Counted from the stretch's first letter, positions 35,440 through 47,240 are shown. The stretch is 64,000 bases of DNA from Saccopteryx bilineata (GCF_036850765.1 NC_089496.1:52645613-52709612), one strand, 5' to 3'. The notes: generated by a model from the letters alone, not told the origin. Program-made: numbers and translations.

Positions 35440-35791
35440 CTGTGGTCCTCAACCTTTTCTGGGCCACAGACCGGTTTAATGTCAGAAAATATTTTCACGG
35501 ACCGGCCTTTAGGGTGGGACGGATAAATGCACAAAATAAAATTATGCGACCGATGTAAAAACTGTGGTATTTTTAAATATAATTGTCGAACTTACGAGAC
35601 AAGCGTCAAGAGTGAGTCTTAGACGGATGTCACAGAGGGAATCTGGTCATTTTTTAAAAAGTGAAACATCATTCAGACTTAAATATAAATAAAACGGAAA
35701 TAATGTAAGTTATTTATTCTTTCTCTGCGGACCGGTACCAAATGGCCCACGGACTGATACCGGTCTGCGGCCCAGAGTTTGGGGACCACTG
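35440..35791 (+). mobile_element. Non-autonomous hAT transposon, copy 3 (longest)
   Basis: It runs from 'ctgtggtcctcaacctttt' to 'gtttggggaccactg' and is bounded by the perfect 8-bp duplication ctttaatc (35432-35439 and 35792-35799). At 352 bp it keeps an internal segment (about 35530-35600, with tgcacaaaataaaattatgc) that is missing from the copies at 5192 and 25734, so it is closer to the parental form. It inserted next to the type B SINE. Confidence 0.93.
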
Positions 35792-35799
35792 CTTTAATC

Positions 35800-36566
35800 T
35801 AAAAGAAAAGAATGGCGAGGCCTGAGGAGCTAAACCCTTGTAGGAGAAGACGTGATTTGCCGCCACCACATTACTTGCACCACCCCCAACTTTGAACAGC
35901 TGCCTTAGAATAATCGGCTGAAACGGTTGAGCCCGAGACCTTACGACCCATTACAGAGACAGATTACTGATAGTAAGAAAGAAAAGGAAGAGTCTGCAGT
36001 TCTGGGTACGCATCTATCAGTGTAAATCACTTCTGTTCCTGGCTCGTCATTCTGTGGAAACACAGTCTCCCGATTCAGCCAATGCCTTAGATTGGTAAGC
36101 ATCAAGGGAATTTTCAAGATGTGAATACTGGATATATTTTAACAAGAGGACTCGTGGCTGAGGAACAACTTGATTGAATATTTAACAATATATCTTATTG
36201 CACCTTTAGTTCCAAGAGCCTAAGCATATTTCCTAGTATCATCCGAGCATTAATTACAATATTTATTCAGTTATTCTAAATAAGTTACTTTTTATTGACT
36301 TTATTCTAATAAATAAATTCATGTCCTATCATTTCTTTATTGAACAATGTATCAGTAGATTAACACACTCTACATATGTCTGACTTCATTTGATTCTTGT
36401 TCTTTAAAGCCAAGTTGTTTCACCTTCGAACTTTTTTTTTCTTCCAAATTACCTGTTCAGCCCTTTGTTTATAGTTAATCAATCATTAGACAGGGTTGTC
36501 CCTTATTATTCTCTAAGATAGAAGTAATTTTTTTGTGCTGTTAGTTTTATTTTCACTTAGCCTTTT
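35800..36566. other. AT-rich single-copy sequence
   Basis: No gene or named repeat. Rich in TTATT/AATAA words from 36180 onward. Confidence 0.4.
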
Positions 36567-36648
36567 TTTATATGTTCTCATATATTTATTTATTCATTCA
36601 TTTTAGAGAAGAGAGACAGAGATAGATAGATTAGATACATAGATAGAT

Positions 36649-36689
<41 letters not shown>

Positions 36690-36813
36690 GGTAGGGAGGA
36701 GCAGGAAGCATCAACTCCCATATGTGCCTTGACTGGGCAAGCCCAGGGTTTTGAACCAGCGACCTCAGTGTTCCAGGTTGATGCTTGATCTGCTTTGCCA
36801 CCACAGGTCAGGC
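36567..36813 (-). mobile_element. Short tRNA-derived SINE (type B), antisense, copy 2
   Basis: Read on the minus strand it has 'cctgacctgtggtggc', the box B region ggttcaaaacc and 'catatgggagttgatgctt', with the tail at 36567-36600. Flanking 14-mers tcacttagcctttt (36553-36566) and tcacctagcctttt (36814-36827) form the target duplication with one mismatch. Where the copy at 35200 has a GA stretch, this one has grown a GATA repeat. Confidence 0.88.
36619..36687. repeat. (GATA)n microsatellite within SINE
   Basis: Roughly 16 GATA units with some early interruptions, replacing the purine-rich part of the type B SINE. Confidence 0.95.
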
Positions 36814-36827
36814 TCACCTAGCCTTTT

Positions 36828-38504
36828 ACAGATCAACACACTTGTCGTGTTTCTAGTTGAATGCCAAGGCCAGCTGGGAATTAAGCAGAGATCATGGGTC
36901 CTGTTGCTCAGACCATGTGGCCGCTGGGCCCTTACTCCAGGATCCTGATGTGAGGGTTAGGGGTGTGGGTGGAGGGTATTGGGAGAAGCTCTGGGTATGA
37001 GGTGAACTAGATTCTGACTGTGGTCCTGCCTCTCTCTCTGTCCCTCTACTTTGTAGGAGTATAATTTCCTTATGAAACTGGAAATTTGGGTTGGGTCAGC
37101 TCTGAGTTCCTCTCTACCTGGAAAACCAAAACCATGGGGTTCTATGGTTTTGAGGCTCCGTATAACTCATTCGTACAATAAATGCTCATGGATAGTCCAT
37201 GTGTGGCTGCTGTCAAGCACTCCTCGGTGAAAGGGACACGGCATCATTGTTTTTAAATCCCACCTCACCAGTACCTCGTTATAGTTGGGTAAGGCTGCCC
37301 CACCCCCCAGAAGAGAGGCAGAGTCCTGTGTGGCCGGGTCAGGATGATTTATACAAGTCCTCACTAATTTCTTTCAAAATGAAGCATCCATCACTTTCTA
37401 TACCTTGTTTATTCTTCTTCTTCCCTAAGAGATGCGATCACATACTTAGTGCCTGGCTCAGGGCGATGGGTCCACCTGTGGACAGTTTTAGGGGATAACT
37501 CAAGGTGATTTTCTCTATTCTGCATGCAGAGAACCCTGGATGGGGAAGACCCTAATCTCTCGGAGGAAGGGTGACCGCTGTTCACACGATTGTTGTAATA
37601 TTATTCCCAGGTTCCTGCCACTGAATAGGTATGGTTGTGCTTAAAATTTCAGCACTCATTCTGCGTTGAAAGGGAAGAAACAAATACCAGGATTGGGGTC
37701 TCCTTGTTACTTTTTCTCAAACTTCCTCACTCCCCCTCAACCAGTTGTGGTCGCCTGTCTCCACTGATGTTCACACTTCCTACTTTAGCATCAAGAGTAA
37801 ACTTAATTAGCATGACTTTACCCCCAATCTGTTTCCTTAATATTATTGGACTCAAACAACCCTGGTATCCCCTGATTATAATACAGCCTCCAAAGAAGAG
37901 TCTTGATTCATCTTGTCTTCAGCCTTTGACACATTTTTTTTTTAAATCCCGAATCCCAGTGCACCGCTATGAATATGAACTGGCAAGAATTGCTAAGAGC
38001 AAATTCAGCCGGCTCATCCCTCATTCATTTCTGTATTCTACGTTCACGCATTTCCTTTTGCTCTTGTTTTAAATCTTTCCTCAGTTGCTTTGCTCATATA
38101 CAGGGAAGATCACTTACAGGAAAACTTACTGTTAGGAAACTTGCTTATTTATAGATCGACAAGTAAATATTCAAAAGAACCATTAATTTTCTTTATATTC
38201 TTTTTTTACTGCTTTTAGTCATGTCTGGGATCATTTTTACTAGCGTTAAAGAGTGAGAGATAAAACGAGAGAGGGTTGTCAGTTCCTTGGGGACAAACGA
38301 TGTCATTCACTCTTATTCCCCACAGAGATGTGAATAGCAGGTATCTAATTATTTCCTACAACCCCCGTAGACTGTAAACTTTATTTATCGGCATGTGGAG
38401 CTCTGTATACAGGGGCGCCTGTTGGCTGATTGGCTTGCTCTGTCTCTCTCTGTCTCTCTCTCCTCTTTCTCTCAATCCATGTATTATTCACACAAACGTA
38501 TGTT
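36828..38504. other. Single-copy sequence
   Basis: No gene seen. The open frame at 37635-38072 plus is hydrophobic and AT-driven, with no recognisable family. CT-rich tract at 38438-38475. Confidence 0.4.
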
Positions 38505-39600
38505 TATTTTAAAAATTTTCTTCATTGATGTATAATTTATTTTCAGTCAAGTGCATGGATCCTGAGTGTAGAATTTGAAGAATTTTGACAAATGCATACA
38601 CACTGTAACCCACATTCTATCAAAATAAGGAATACTTGCATCAAGTTCTCTCCTGCCTCCCCCACCCTGATCCAGAGCTTCTTGCCAGAAGCAATGGCCC
38701 ATCCCCCATGTTGTCAGCGCGACCTAGGTCCTAGCTCCGTTAGAGCGTGTCCGACACTGTGCACTCCTCTGGCCGATGTGACCAGTTTCTGAGGTTCATT
38801 CACCCCTAGCTTGGTGCTTACTATAATAGGGTATTGGGGATACCTGCATTTTCAACCTATCCTCCTGTTGCTGGAGCATGCGTATTAGTTTGGAACAATT
38901 AGCATTGTTTCTAGTTCTGAGTTTTCGGGAAGTAGGCTGCTACAAACATTCCTGCACGAGTCACCTGTGTGGATAAGTAGGTGTGTATGTGCACCTGTTT
39001 TCATTTCTCTTAAGTGCTCAGCAGTGTCAGGGAGAGGTCACAGAGGTGGGTCATGTTTAAGGCTTTAATTTTTTTCTTTCTTTTTTTTTTTTTTTTTTTT
39101 TTTGTATTTTTCTGAAGCTGGAAACAGGGAGGCAGTCAGACAGCATGTGCCCGACCGAGATCCACTCGGCTCGCCCACCAGGGGGCGATGCTCTGCCCAT
39201 CCGGGGCATTGCTCTGCCGCGACCAGAGCCACTCCAGTGCCTGGGGCAGAGGCCAAGGAGCCATCCCCAGCGCCCGGGCCGTCTTTTGCTCCAATGGAGC
39301 CTTGGCTGCGGGAGGGGAAGAGAGAGACAGAGAGGAAGGAGAGGGGGAGGGGTGGAGAAGCAGATGGGCGCTTCTCCTGTGTGCCCTGGCCGGGAATTGA
39401 ACCCGGGACTTCCACACGCCAGGCCGACGCTCTACCACTGAGCCAACCGGCCAGGGCTGAGGTGGGTCATGTTTAAATACCTGAGAAACTACCAGGTTGA
39501 TTTGCAGAATCATTTTTTAATCTCAGGAGCAGTGTGCGTGATTTTGGTTCCTCTGAATTTTTGCTGACACCTGGTATTGTCAGTCTTTCCAAATTTATCC
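38505..39600 (-). repeat. L1 LINE 3' end, antisense, split by a SINE
   Basis: From its 3' UTR (minus strand 'tgcatttgtcaaaattcttc', 'ttacagtgtgtatgc') through late ORF2 ('gacaataccaggtgtcag' near 39570). The SINE at 39061-39458 interrupts it. Diverged and 5'-truncated at about 39600, where a second L1 fragment begins in the opposite direction. Confidence 0.75.
39061..39458 (-). mobile_element. Long tRNA-derived SINE (type A), antisense, copy 4
   Basis: The T-run tail is at 39068-39103, box B complement ggaattgaacc at 39393-39403, and the head ends at 39457 (ggccagggc). The target duplication gaggtgggtcatgtttaa (18 bp, exact) lies at 39043-39060 and 39459-39476, inside the old L1. Because of its orientation, the CTCF-like core gcccaccagggggcg is on the plus strand at 39173-39187. 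Confidence 0.93.
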
Positions 39601-40245
39601 TTCCGGGAATGGCTGGTGGTATCACTGCTTTGTAAGATAGTTTGGTGGGTCATGAAAATGTTAGATAGAGTTAATATGACACAACCATTCTCTTCCTGGG
39701 CATATATCCAAGAGAAAAGGAAAACATATCCTCCCCCTTCCCCCCAGAAACCTGGGCATGTACATTCATAGCAGTATCATTCCTAATGACCAAAAGAAAT
39801 CGAGAACAGCCCAATGTCACTTATCCAGGAAACCGGTAAGACAGAAATGCGATCTATTCGTTCGGTGGAGTCTTCGTCAGCAATGAAAGGGGATGAAGCA
39901 TGGATACAGATTATCACGTGGATATAAACCCTTGAGGAATTCAGTGAAAGAAGCCGGTCACAAATACCTTGTGTGATTCCATTTAAATAAGCAGGAAAAT
40001 ACGAGATTAGAAAGTACTATAGATTTATGGTTGTTCAGGGCTTGCTGGGGGATACGGAGAAAGGAGGAGTGACTGTTAATAGCTATTGGGTTTCTCTCGG
40101 GAGGGACAACAATGTCCTCAAATGGAGTGGTGGTAGTTGCACAACCCTGAGAATATATTAAAAACTGTTGAATTGTAAACTATATACAGGTGAATTATAT
40201 TATTAATGTGGATGAGTTACATGGTGTGTGAAGTACATCTCACTG
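39601..40245 (+). repeat. L1 LINE 3' end, sense
   Basis: Late ORF2 and 3' UTR: 'tgggcatatatccaagagaaa', 'gtacattcatagcagtatca', 'gaaagaagccggtcacaaat', 'gtggtagttgcacaaccctg', 'attgaattgtaaac' type text, ending near 40245. Diverged, frames broken. It covers the same part of L1 as the antisense fragment just before it. Confidence 0.8.
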
Positions 40246-40540
40246 TAGCTATTTGTTTTAGAAGAGAATCTTATTCAGAGCGGGTAGTAAGTACAAAGGC
40301 CCTGTGGCAGGAGCATGTCTCGTGTGACTGAGGATCATCAGGAAGCTCCGTGCAGCCTGAGTGGTGTGAACACAGCAGAGAAAGTCATGCAGATGAGGTT
40401 GGATCGGTAGACAGGGGCCAGGACATGTCGGGTTCTGTAGCCCATGCTAAAAAGAGGTTAGATTTTGCTATAAATGGTGCAGGAAGCCCACCAGAGGGTT
40501 CTGGACGTAGCAGTAGCATGGTCTGATGGGTATTATTTAA
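40246..40540. repeat. Possible degenerate ancient mammalian repeat
   Basis: 'aggccctgtggcaggagcat', 'gacaggggccaggacatgtcg', 'cccatgctaaaaagaggttagattttg' (split) and 'aggaagcccaccagagggtt' recall the same widespread old repeat suspected at 7592-8280. I cannot name it. Confidence 0.4.
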
Positions 40541-42242
40541 AAAAAAAATCGTTCTGCATCCATTATTTATATATTAAAGTGGATTCTATAAATCTATGTC
40601 CTGTTTACATTAAACCTTTGTTCTCTTTCTATAATCATTTCATGGCTGACCTCTTTGTAGCAGTAAATTTATTTTTAAATAGCAATTTTTTAAAGTGCAA
40701 TTTACATTGGGAAAAAGTGTCAGCAATGTTTGGCTTTTGTCTTTTGAGCGGCCATTTATTTAGATGCACGGTGCACCTTGCCTGTACAGTTGGGAAACCA
40801 AAATAATATAAACAGCCAGCCTCAAAATGTAGCAGGTGCACAGCTCACTGCCAAAGCCACGGTGCGCGGAGCTTTTGAAGACCAGGCACTCGTAATTCCA
40901 TTAGGGTAGTGAACTGCATAATGACTCTATTGTGGTTGGGTGGCAACCTACAGTACAGGGGTCTGTAATTATCTCCCAAGACTGCTACCAAGGTAAACGG
41001 AAGTCTTACTCTTCCAAACAAGTCAGTCATTCTGAGACCTGTACAGTGTCACAGGTCTGCGTGCATTCCAGAAAATTTCTTCATATTGAACACGCACCTG
41101 GGCTGTATCTCTCTACTCTCCCGTGTCCCCTGTGGGTGGGCCAGGACGTCTTTCCAGTAGGGTCTCCAATCGGGTTTTCCTGAGAGTAAAAGAGTTTTCT
41201 AATTCCCAGAAGGGGGTGACATTATTGACTATAACTCTCATCCACGAGAGAGTTTGGAAGTCCGATGATGTGGCCCTTACTCATTTCCTGCGGGGAGGGC
41301 ACAACCTTTGCCGTCCTTCACAGCGTGGCTGACAGGGACGCTGCCCGCCAGCCCGCCCCCTGGGGCCCCTTTCTCCAGCTCTATTTCCTTCCCCCCACAG
41401 CAGAGCACTCTCTAAGGCTGAGGAGAGTACGGTTCTGGTTTGTGACACCCCTGCCCCCCGGGGCGTTGAACCAAGAGTTGCAAGCGGACTGCTCTTGTTC
41501 TAGGACAAAGCGATTTGGCAGACGTTTCTCTTGCCCTGAAAGAATTTACACGGGAGTTAGATGTCTAAGGGCTCAGCCCATCGATCAGTGAAGGCAGATG
41601 CTGGGGGCTCGGAGGCAAATACTAAATAACGGGAAGAAATACCCCAGGGAAGGGAGACCGCGTCAGGGCAGCGGGGCACTTGCTCCCTGCTGTCGGAGGA
41701 CACGCCATGCCTGCCTCCTGCATGTGGCTGGGGGCCACACGTCAGACCTCACCAACACGGGGCGGGGTGGGGGTGGGGGGTTGCTGACCAGCCTGACTTC
41801 AGCAGGGCTTGTTACTGTTCCACAGTCTGAGCAGGTTGCCTGGTTGTTTTGTGACACTGTATCCAACCTGATTTTTCCTCCTAATGGAGATGGCTTGTAC
41901 TTTCTCAGTTGTGTTTCCTAGGGACCAGTGGCCCTGCAATTGGAATCAGCAGCCCAGGTTGCAAACTGTCTATCGCAGCGAAAAACAGTTGTAACCAATC
42001 CGTGGGGGGCATCTAGCCCTGCCCCAACGTGGGCTCCACTCATGCTCTGCTTTCTCACAACTCATCCTCATCACATCAGGTGCTGATAGGTCGTGACTGC
42101 CGTGACGTTAACCCTTGCGTAGACACTGCAAATGCCTATCAACTGAAGGTGAAGATTAAAAAAAATAGAAGTGCATTTTTTCAGCAGTTCTATTATTAAT
42201 AATAATCTAAAGTGGAAAAAATGGTCCTGTTAGTGCTTCTGA
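40541..42242. other. Single-copy sequence
   Basis: AT-rich to 40820, then GC-richer. G-rich stretch at 41760-41781. The open frames at 40474-40806, 41265-41591 and 41598-41921 have no recognisable domain. Confidence 0.4.
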
Positions 42243-42345
42243 ATTTTTTTATTTATTTATTCATTTTAGAAAGGAGAGGGAGAGACAGAGAGAGAGAGAG
42301 AGAGAGAGAAGGGGGGGGTGGGGAGTCAGGAGAGATGGGGACAGA
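42243..42345 (-). mobile_element. Truncated type B SINE tail, antisense
   Basis: 'tttttttatttatttattcatttta' (split) followed by a GA-rich stretch is the antisense 3' tail of the type B SINE; the tRNA-like head is absent. It lies just upstream of a complete copy in the other orientation. Confidence 0.6.
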
Positions 42346-42368
42346 AGTCAAAAGAAGAGGTGACCCTT

Positions 42369-42599
42369 GCCTGACCTGTGGTGGCACAGTGGATAAAGCA
42401 TCGACCTGGAAATGCTGAGGTCGCCGGTTCAAAACCCTGGGCTTGCCTGGTCAAGGCACATATGGGAGTTGATGCTTCCAGCTCCTCCCCCTCTCTCTCT
42501 CCTCTCTCTCTCTCTTTCTCTCTCTCTCCCTCTCTCTCTCCCTCTCTCCCTCTCCCTCTCCTCTCTAAAATGAATAAATAAAATAAAAATTAAAATAAA
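42369..42599 (+). mobile_element. Short tRNA-derived SINE (type B), copy 3
   Basis: Box A region near 42382-42394, box B ggttcaaaacc at 42425-42435, 'gcacatatgggagttgatgc', a long CT-rich stretch, then 'aaaatgaataaataaaa'. The 18/19-bp duplication aaaagaagaggtgaccctt is at 42350-42368 and 42600-42618. Long exact duplication implies a fairly young insertion. Confidence 0.93.
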
Positions 42600-42618
42600 A
42601 AAAGAAGAGGTGACCCTT

Positions 42619-44230
42619 CCATCTTCCTACGGGTGGCGTTCCTTGGTTCCTTTGGGTCCAGAACGCCATTCTGCACACGGCTCAGGTCGGTGGTGGCTCC
42701 TGCTTATGAAATTCTCTCTGTCTCATTACTGTAGTAACGTGTCACCCAGTCCTTCCTCAGCTACCTCACTGCATCTGAAGGGCCTGAATAAATAACACGT
42801 GACTTCTCTCCATTTTATCTATTTCCTCCAGGTGGAACTTGGCTTGGTTCCACGTCAAATAGGACAAGAACGGAAAGAACTGGGTGGTTCTCGATAAACT
42901 GCTTTGAAGCGGGAATCTCCATTAATTCAGAATAGCTGAATAAAATTTGACCTTCATTTGAACCGATTTTTTATTACCCACTTGGCCACTTAATACATAC
43001 TGCTATGTTTCAATTAAAGCTTGTTATTTCTTTTAGAGGAGTGTATCTCATAAACAAGATGGGACAAGATAGTTTTTCTGTTTACATCCTTGAGATTTTA
43101 GGCAGCTTCCCAGTTGAGATTTAAGTGTTTCCCAAAGGCCTTTTTTTTTTTTTTTTAAAGTTACTATTTGGTTTATGATTTCCTTAGGCTTTTCTCAGGA
43201 CACTAACAATATAATATTAGTATAATAGTAATTTGAAATTGATATCTTTAACTTAATACCACAATTATTGAGTTCTTATCGGAACTAGGCTAAATCACAT
43301 GCAGTAAATTGGCTGTATTGTTCCTGCTCTTCAAAAATGTAAATATTGAAAAATGTAATTTTTTTTTTAAGATCAAGAGCTCCCTTTATAAATGAAAGTC
43401 ATTCTAATGTAATAAATAGAGCACCATCATGTTTCTATAAAGTGCCGTTTGGTCAGTAAGATTCCTTAAGCAGAAGATAGCTATTCTTGACTACTAGACT
43501 TCAGCGATGTTATACGGAGTCAATACAATAGCAAGAGGGAAAAAGAGTTCACGGAAGTTTGCCCTCTCTCCCAGGCTGGTTGGCTCATGGTCAGAAACAT
43601 CTGAAGGCAAAGAGAGGCTTAGGTGGGTTAGTGACCTGGCCGGGTGGACAGAAGCCAAGGAATCTTATCTGTTCAAACGTAGAAGATTTGGATGAGATGA
43701 GAAGGAGAAACAAAGAGCAAAAGGAGGGAAGCTGAAAGATTTGGAAACAATTGAAAGAAAGTCTTAGATAAAATTTAAGACTCTTGAGGAAAATTACATG
43801 CTAGCCCCACAAGTCTACCCCACAAACAAAGGAGAGAAGGAGAGGACTCATGAATGCAGTAGCCGGCCTCCTCCCCTCTAATTTTCTAAGTACTTATGAA
43901 TGCAGATTAGAGGAGAGGTGGGGTGTCCTAGCTCTGAAAGAGTCCATAGACATCTGTTTATGTACAATTAAACAATGATAATAGGGAACTTGTTGGAACA
44001 CTATAATAATTCTTTTGTTCACATTGCATAAAGGGAAAAAAAGCGGTTTTGGGTTTTTTTTTTTTTTAATTTTAGTATCATGGCAAAATAGATGTTCCAA
44101 GAACGATTTCCTGTGTGAAACATCATGTTTTCAGAAAGGCAACCATCTATTTTAAAGTGTCATAGATTAGAATACTCCAGAGTGCCAATCAAATGCAAAA
44201 GCAGATTCTCATAGACTATCACCTAAACCA
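42619..44230. other. AT-rich single-copy sequence
   Basis: No gene or named repeat. T-run at 43141-43156. The part 42940-43460 is AT-rich, repeat-free by eye and possibly conserved, with no specific motif set. Confidence 0.4.
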
Positions 44231-44479
44231 TGACATCCAAGATCACTACACATTTAATCACTCAATATATGGGTTTAATAATAATAATAATAAAACACTA
44301 TGAAAGAAAATCAGAAGAAAAAAATGGCAGAAGTTGATCACAAATAACATTAGATACTGAAATTATCATAAATATATATTTAAATGGTAAGATATGTAAG
44401 AAATGCAACATTGATAAAATAAATTGAAGAGACTGTCACAATCAGTAAAATCTGTAAAAGAAATACCTATAACAAAAAC

Positions 44480-47240
44480 ATAAATACGGACATTTAACAA
44501 TAAAAAAAATGTCAGACTAGAGAGCGCGGAAGGGAAAACTCATGAATTAAAAGCTAGATCTGAAGAAATCAGGCAGATTACAATTTAGAGAGAAGAGATC
44601 AAATTTATAAAAGGGAGGTTAAGACTCAAGAGGGTAGAAAAAGACGTTCTCCCGTGTGTCCCAATGTATTTCTCAGTACCATACGGAGCATGAGCCAGTC
44701 AACGTTCAGACTCACCTTTTCAGAATGGATGAAAGACGTGGCTATTCATTTAGAGAAAGCACAGTCCATTCCAAATAGGATACATAACAAGACAGCCATG
44801 CCAGGGCTTCTTGTGAAAACACAGACCCCACAGACAAACAAATGAACACTTAAAGGGGGAATAGTTCCTACAAAGTAGTAACAGGACGCTGCTCAAGAGT
44901 AATATTGGAAGGAAGAAAAGAATACAAAGTGTCCTTCAAAATATTGAGAAAACCATAAGGACTAACATGCTACTGTGTGCCCATCAACATTTATTTTTAA
45001 AGAGAGCAAGACTAAGCCAGTTTTAGAAAAACAAAAATGAAGGCTATACTAGCAGTAGGACCTGTAAAGTATGCTTTAGTGAAAGGATAAACGATCCTGA
45101 CAAGATGATATTTGATACAAGAAGAGATAGAATTTATAAAAACATGGAGTGAAGTTAGTAAAGTAATAAAATCGCTCTTAACAGTGATACCAGTATTAAA
45201 AATATGGGGGGGGGGGATCTAAAGAGACTATTAATTGTTTCAAAATAATAATTTTGGAATTTTAATAAAAACAAGAGAGAACGACAACATGACTTCATTT
45301 TGAATGACGTGTGAGGCCAGAGGAGTGAACTGGAATCGGAATGTTTGCTCCTCCTCCTACGCGTCCCACCACTGTTTGGAGGAAGATGGGCACGTTGATG
45401 AAGGTGAGATTGTACATGAAGTATGCAAGTTAAAGTGTTTCACGGTGTCCACGAAGAATAACAGATTAGACCTGTGATGGCGAACCTTTTTATAAAAACC
45501 ACCCACTTTTGCAGCGCTGGTCAACCTAGTCCCTCCCACCCACTAGTGGGCGGTCCAGCTTTCATGGTGGGCCAATCGCAGCGCCGTTTGGTTGCTCTAC
45601 TACTGCCCACCAGTAAAGCTGGACCGCCCACTAGTGGGCGGGAGGCACCAGGTTGACCAGCACTGCAAAAGTGAGTGGTTTTTATTAAAAAGGTTCACCA
45701 TCTTGGGATTAGAGCTTAGGTAAGCAAGCTTTTTTTTTTTTTTTTTCCCTGCCTGTGAAAACACAGGAGATATTTCAAAACTTGCAGGCTATATGAGCTT
45801 TGTAATGACTCCTTAACTCTCCCATGGGGACAGGAAAGCCGCAAGGGACACTCTGTGACGGAGCCAGTGTTCCTAAACGACACTGTTTACAAAGACAGCA
45901 GCAGGTTGGAGAGAACTGGAGTGTTTTGCTTACTCCTATCCCCCTTCGCCCCACCACAGGGTATGATTAACAAACAAATGGAAAGATTAAACAATATTCA
46001 AAAATTTTTGATTTAGTAAATTTTATCCGTCTGAATGTGGGAAAGAAAATGGCACGATGGGGAAATCAAATGGATCCGTAATGATATAAAGAAACCAAAT
46101 GCAACTATGTAATATTAACAATAAGTATAAATGAATTAACGTACTTAATTGAGAGAGATTGCCTAGGCCCTAGAAGGTACAAAACAAAAGCTAATGTTAT
46201 ACTCATTTACAAGAAAAACTAAACTAAAATCTGAAGCCACAGAGGGTTAGAAGTAAATGTACAGATAAAGATATACCAATGAAATACTAGTCAATAGAAA
46301 GCTATGATGTCTGCGTAAATTTTAGAGGAAATACACCTTAAGAGAAGCAAAGAAAAGGTACTATTAGTTATAAAAGAGATAGTGCAGAGCAATAAATTAG
46401 AAAATCATCATTCCGCTATAACACTAGTAATAAACATATAATGGGCATAAAGGACAGAACTGCATGGGAAAAATGGACAAATGCATCACGATAATGGCAA
46501 CTTCTAATACTTCCCACTCAGGAATTGTTAGAACAGTCAGGAAAATATTAGTAAGGCTATAGAAAAGCCAAGAAACACAGGAAGGAGATGCACCTAATGA
46601 ATAATGATAGAACTTTGTTCCCTGAAATGACAACCTTAGTCCATAAAAGCAAGTTTCAATAACATTTGAAGACAGTCTCATTTCCACTGCATTTACTCAC
46701 TTCAAGGTAATTACGTTAGGAATCAATTTAATTGCATAACGCTGATAAACAAAACAAACTATTCAATGTATTGACAATAAAAGTCCCTCTAGCAGTTTTT
46801 TGAAACATAAAATCCAATAAAATGTATACATGGAAGAGTATGAGCAATAATGACAATTCTGAGAAATAAAAAAAGGGAGCATTCTCTACCAGAAATTAAG
46901 ACTTATTATGAAGCTATGGCAATCAAGACAAATTGACCAAGTGGAATGGAACAAAGAACCCAGAAATAAACCTATATGTATATGGAAATGTAACATAGAA
47001 TGTGGCATCATTCCTTATCATGGGGGAAGAAATGGAATATTCCAGAAATGAGGTTGAGGAGAATGGCTCAACACAGGAAAAAATAGCCTTCGATCCCTAT
47101 ATTCACAATGCACACATAGACACACAGACATACACACTCACATCATAATCCAAGGGGGTAAATTATCAGAATATGAAAGTTACATCTTTAGGTATTTTAG
47201 AAAAAAAAATATAGGAAAAGAACTTTATATTCTGAAGTCA
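44480..47240 (+). repeat. Decayed L1 LINE, ORF1 to mid-late ORF2
   Basis: ORF1-like text at 44515-44800 ('agactagagagcgcggaagg', 'agatctgaagaaatcaggcag', 'gaatggatgaaagacgtgg'), intermediate AT-rich text, then late ORF2 ('attctctaccagaaattaag', 'gctatggcaatcaagacaaa') at 46880-46940. It stops near 47240 before the ORF2 end. Frames are broken everywhere. A palindromic hAT element is inserted at 45472-45706. Confidence 0.65.
45472..45706. mobile_element. Palindromic hAT-type MITE nested in L1
   Basis: The left end ctgtgatggcgaacctttt and the right end aaaaggttcaccatcttgg are imperfect inverted repeats. Complementarity continues over most of the 235 bp, including 'cccactagtgggcgg' in both arms. 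Flanks gattagac (45464-45471) and gattagag (45707-45714) give an 8-bp duplication with one mismatch. No transposase. The two arms could form one long hairpin in RNA or single-stranded DNA. Confidence 0.85.

Noticed and set aside
38505..40245. L1 5' inversion by twin priming
   Set aside because: The antisense and sense parts cover the same region of L1, whereas twin priming gives adjacent, non-overlapping segments.
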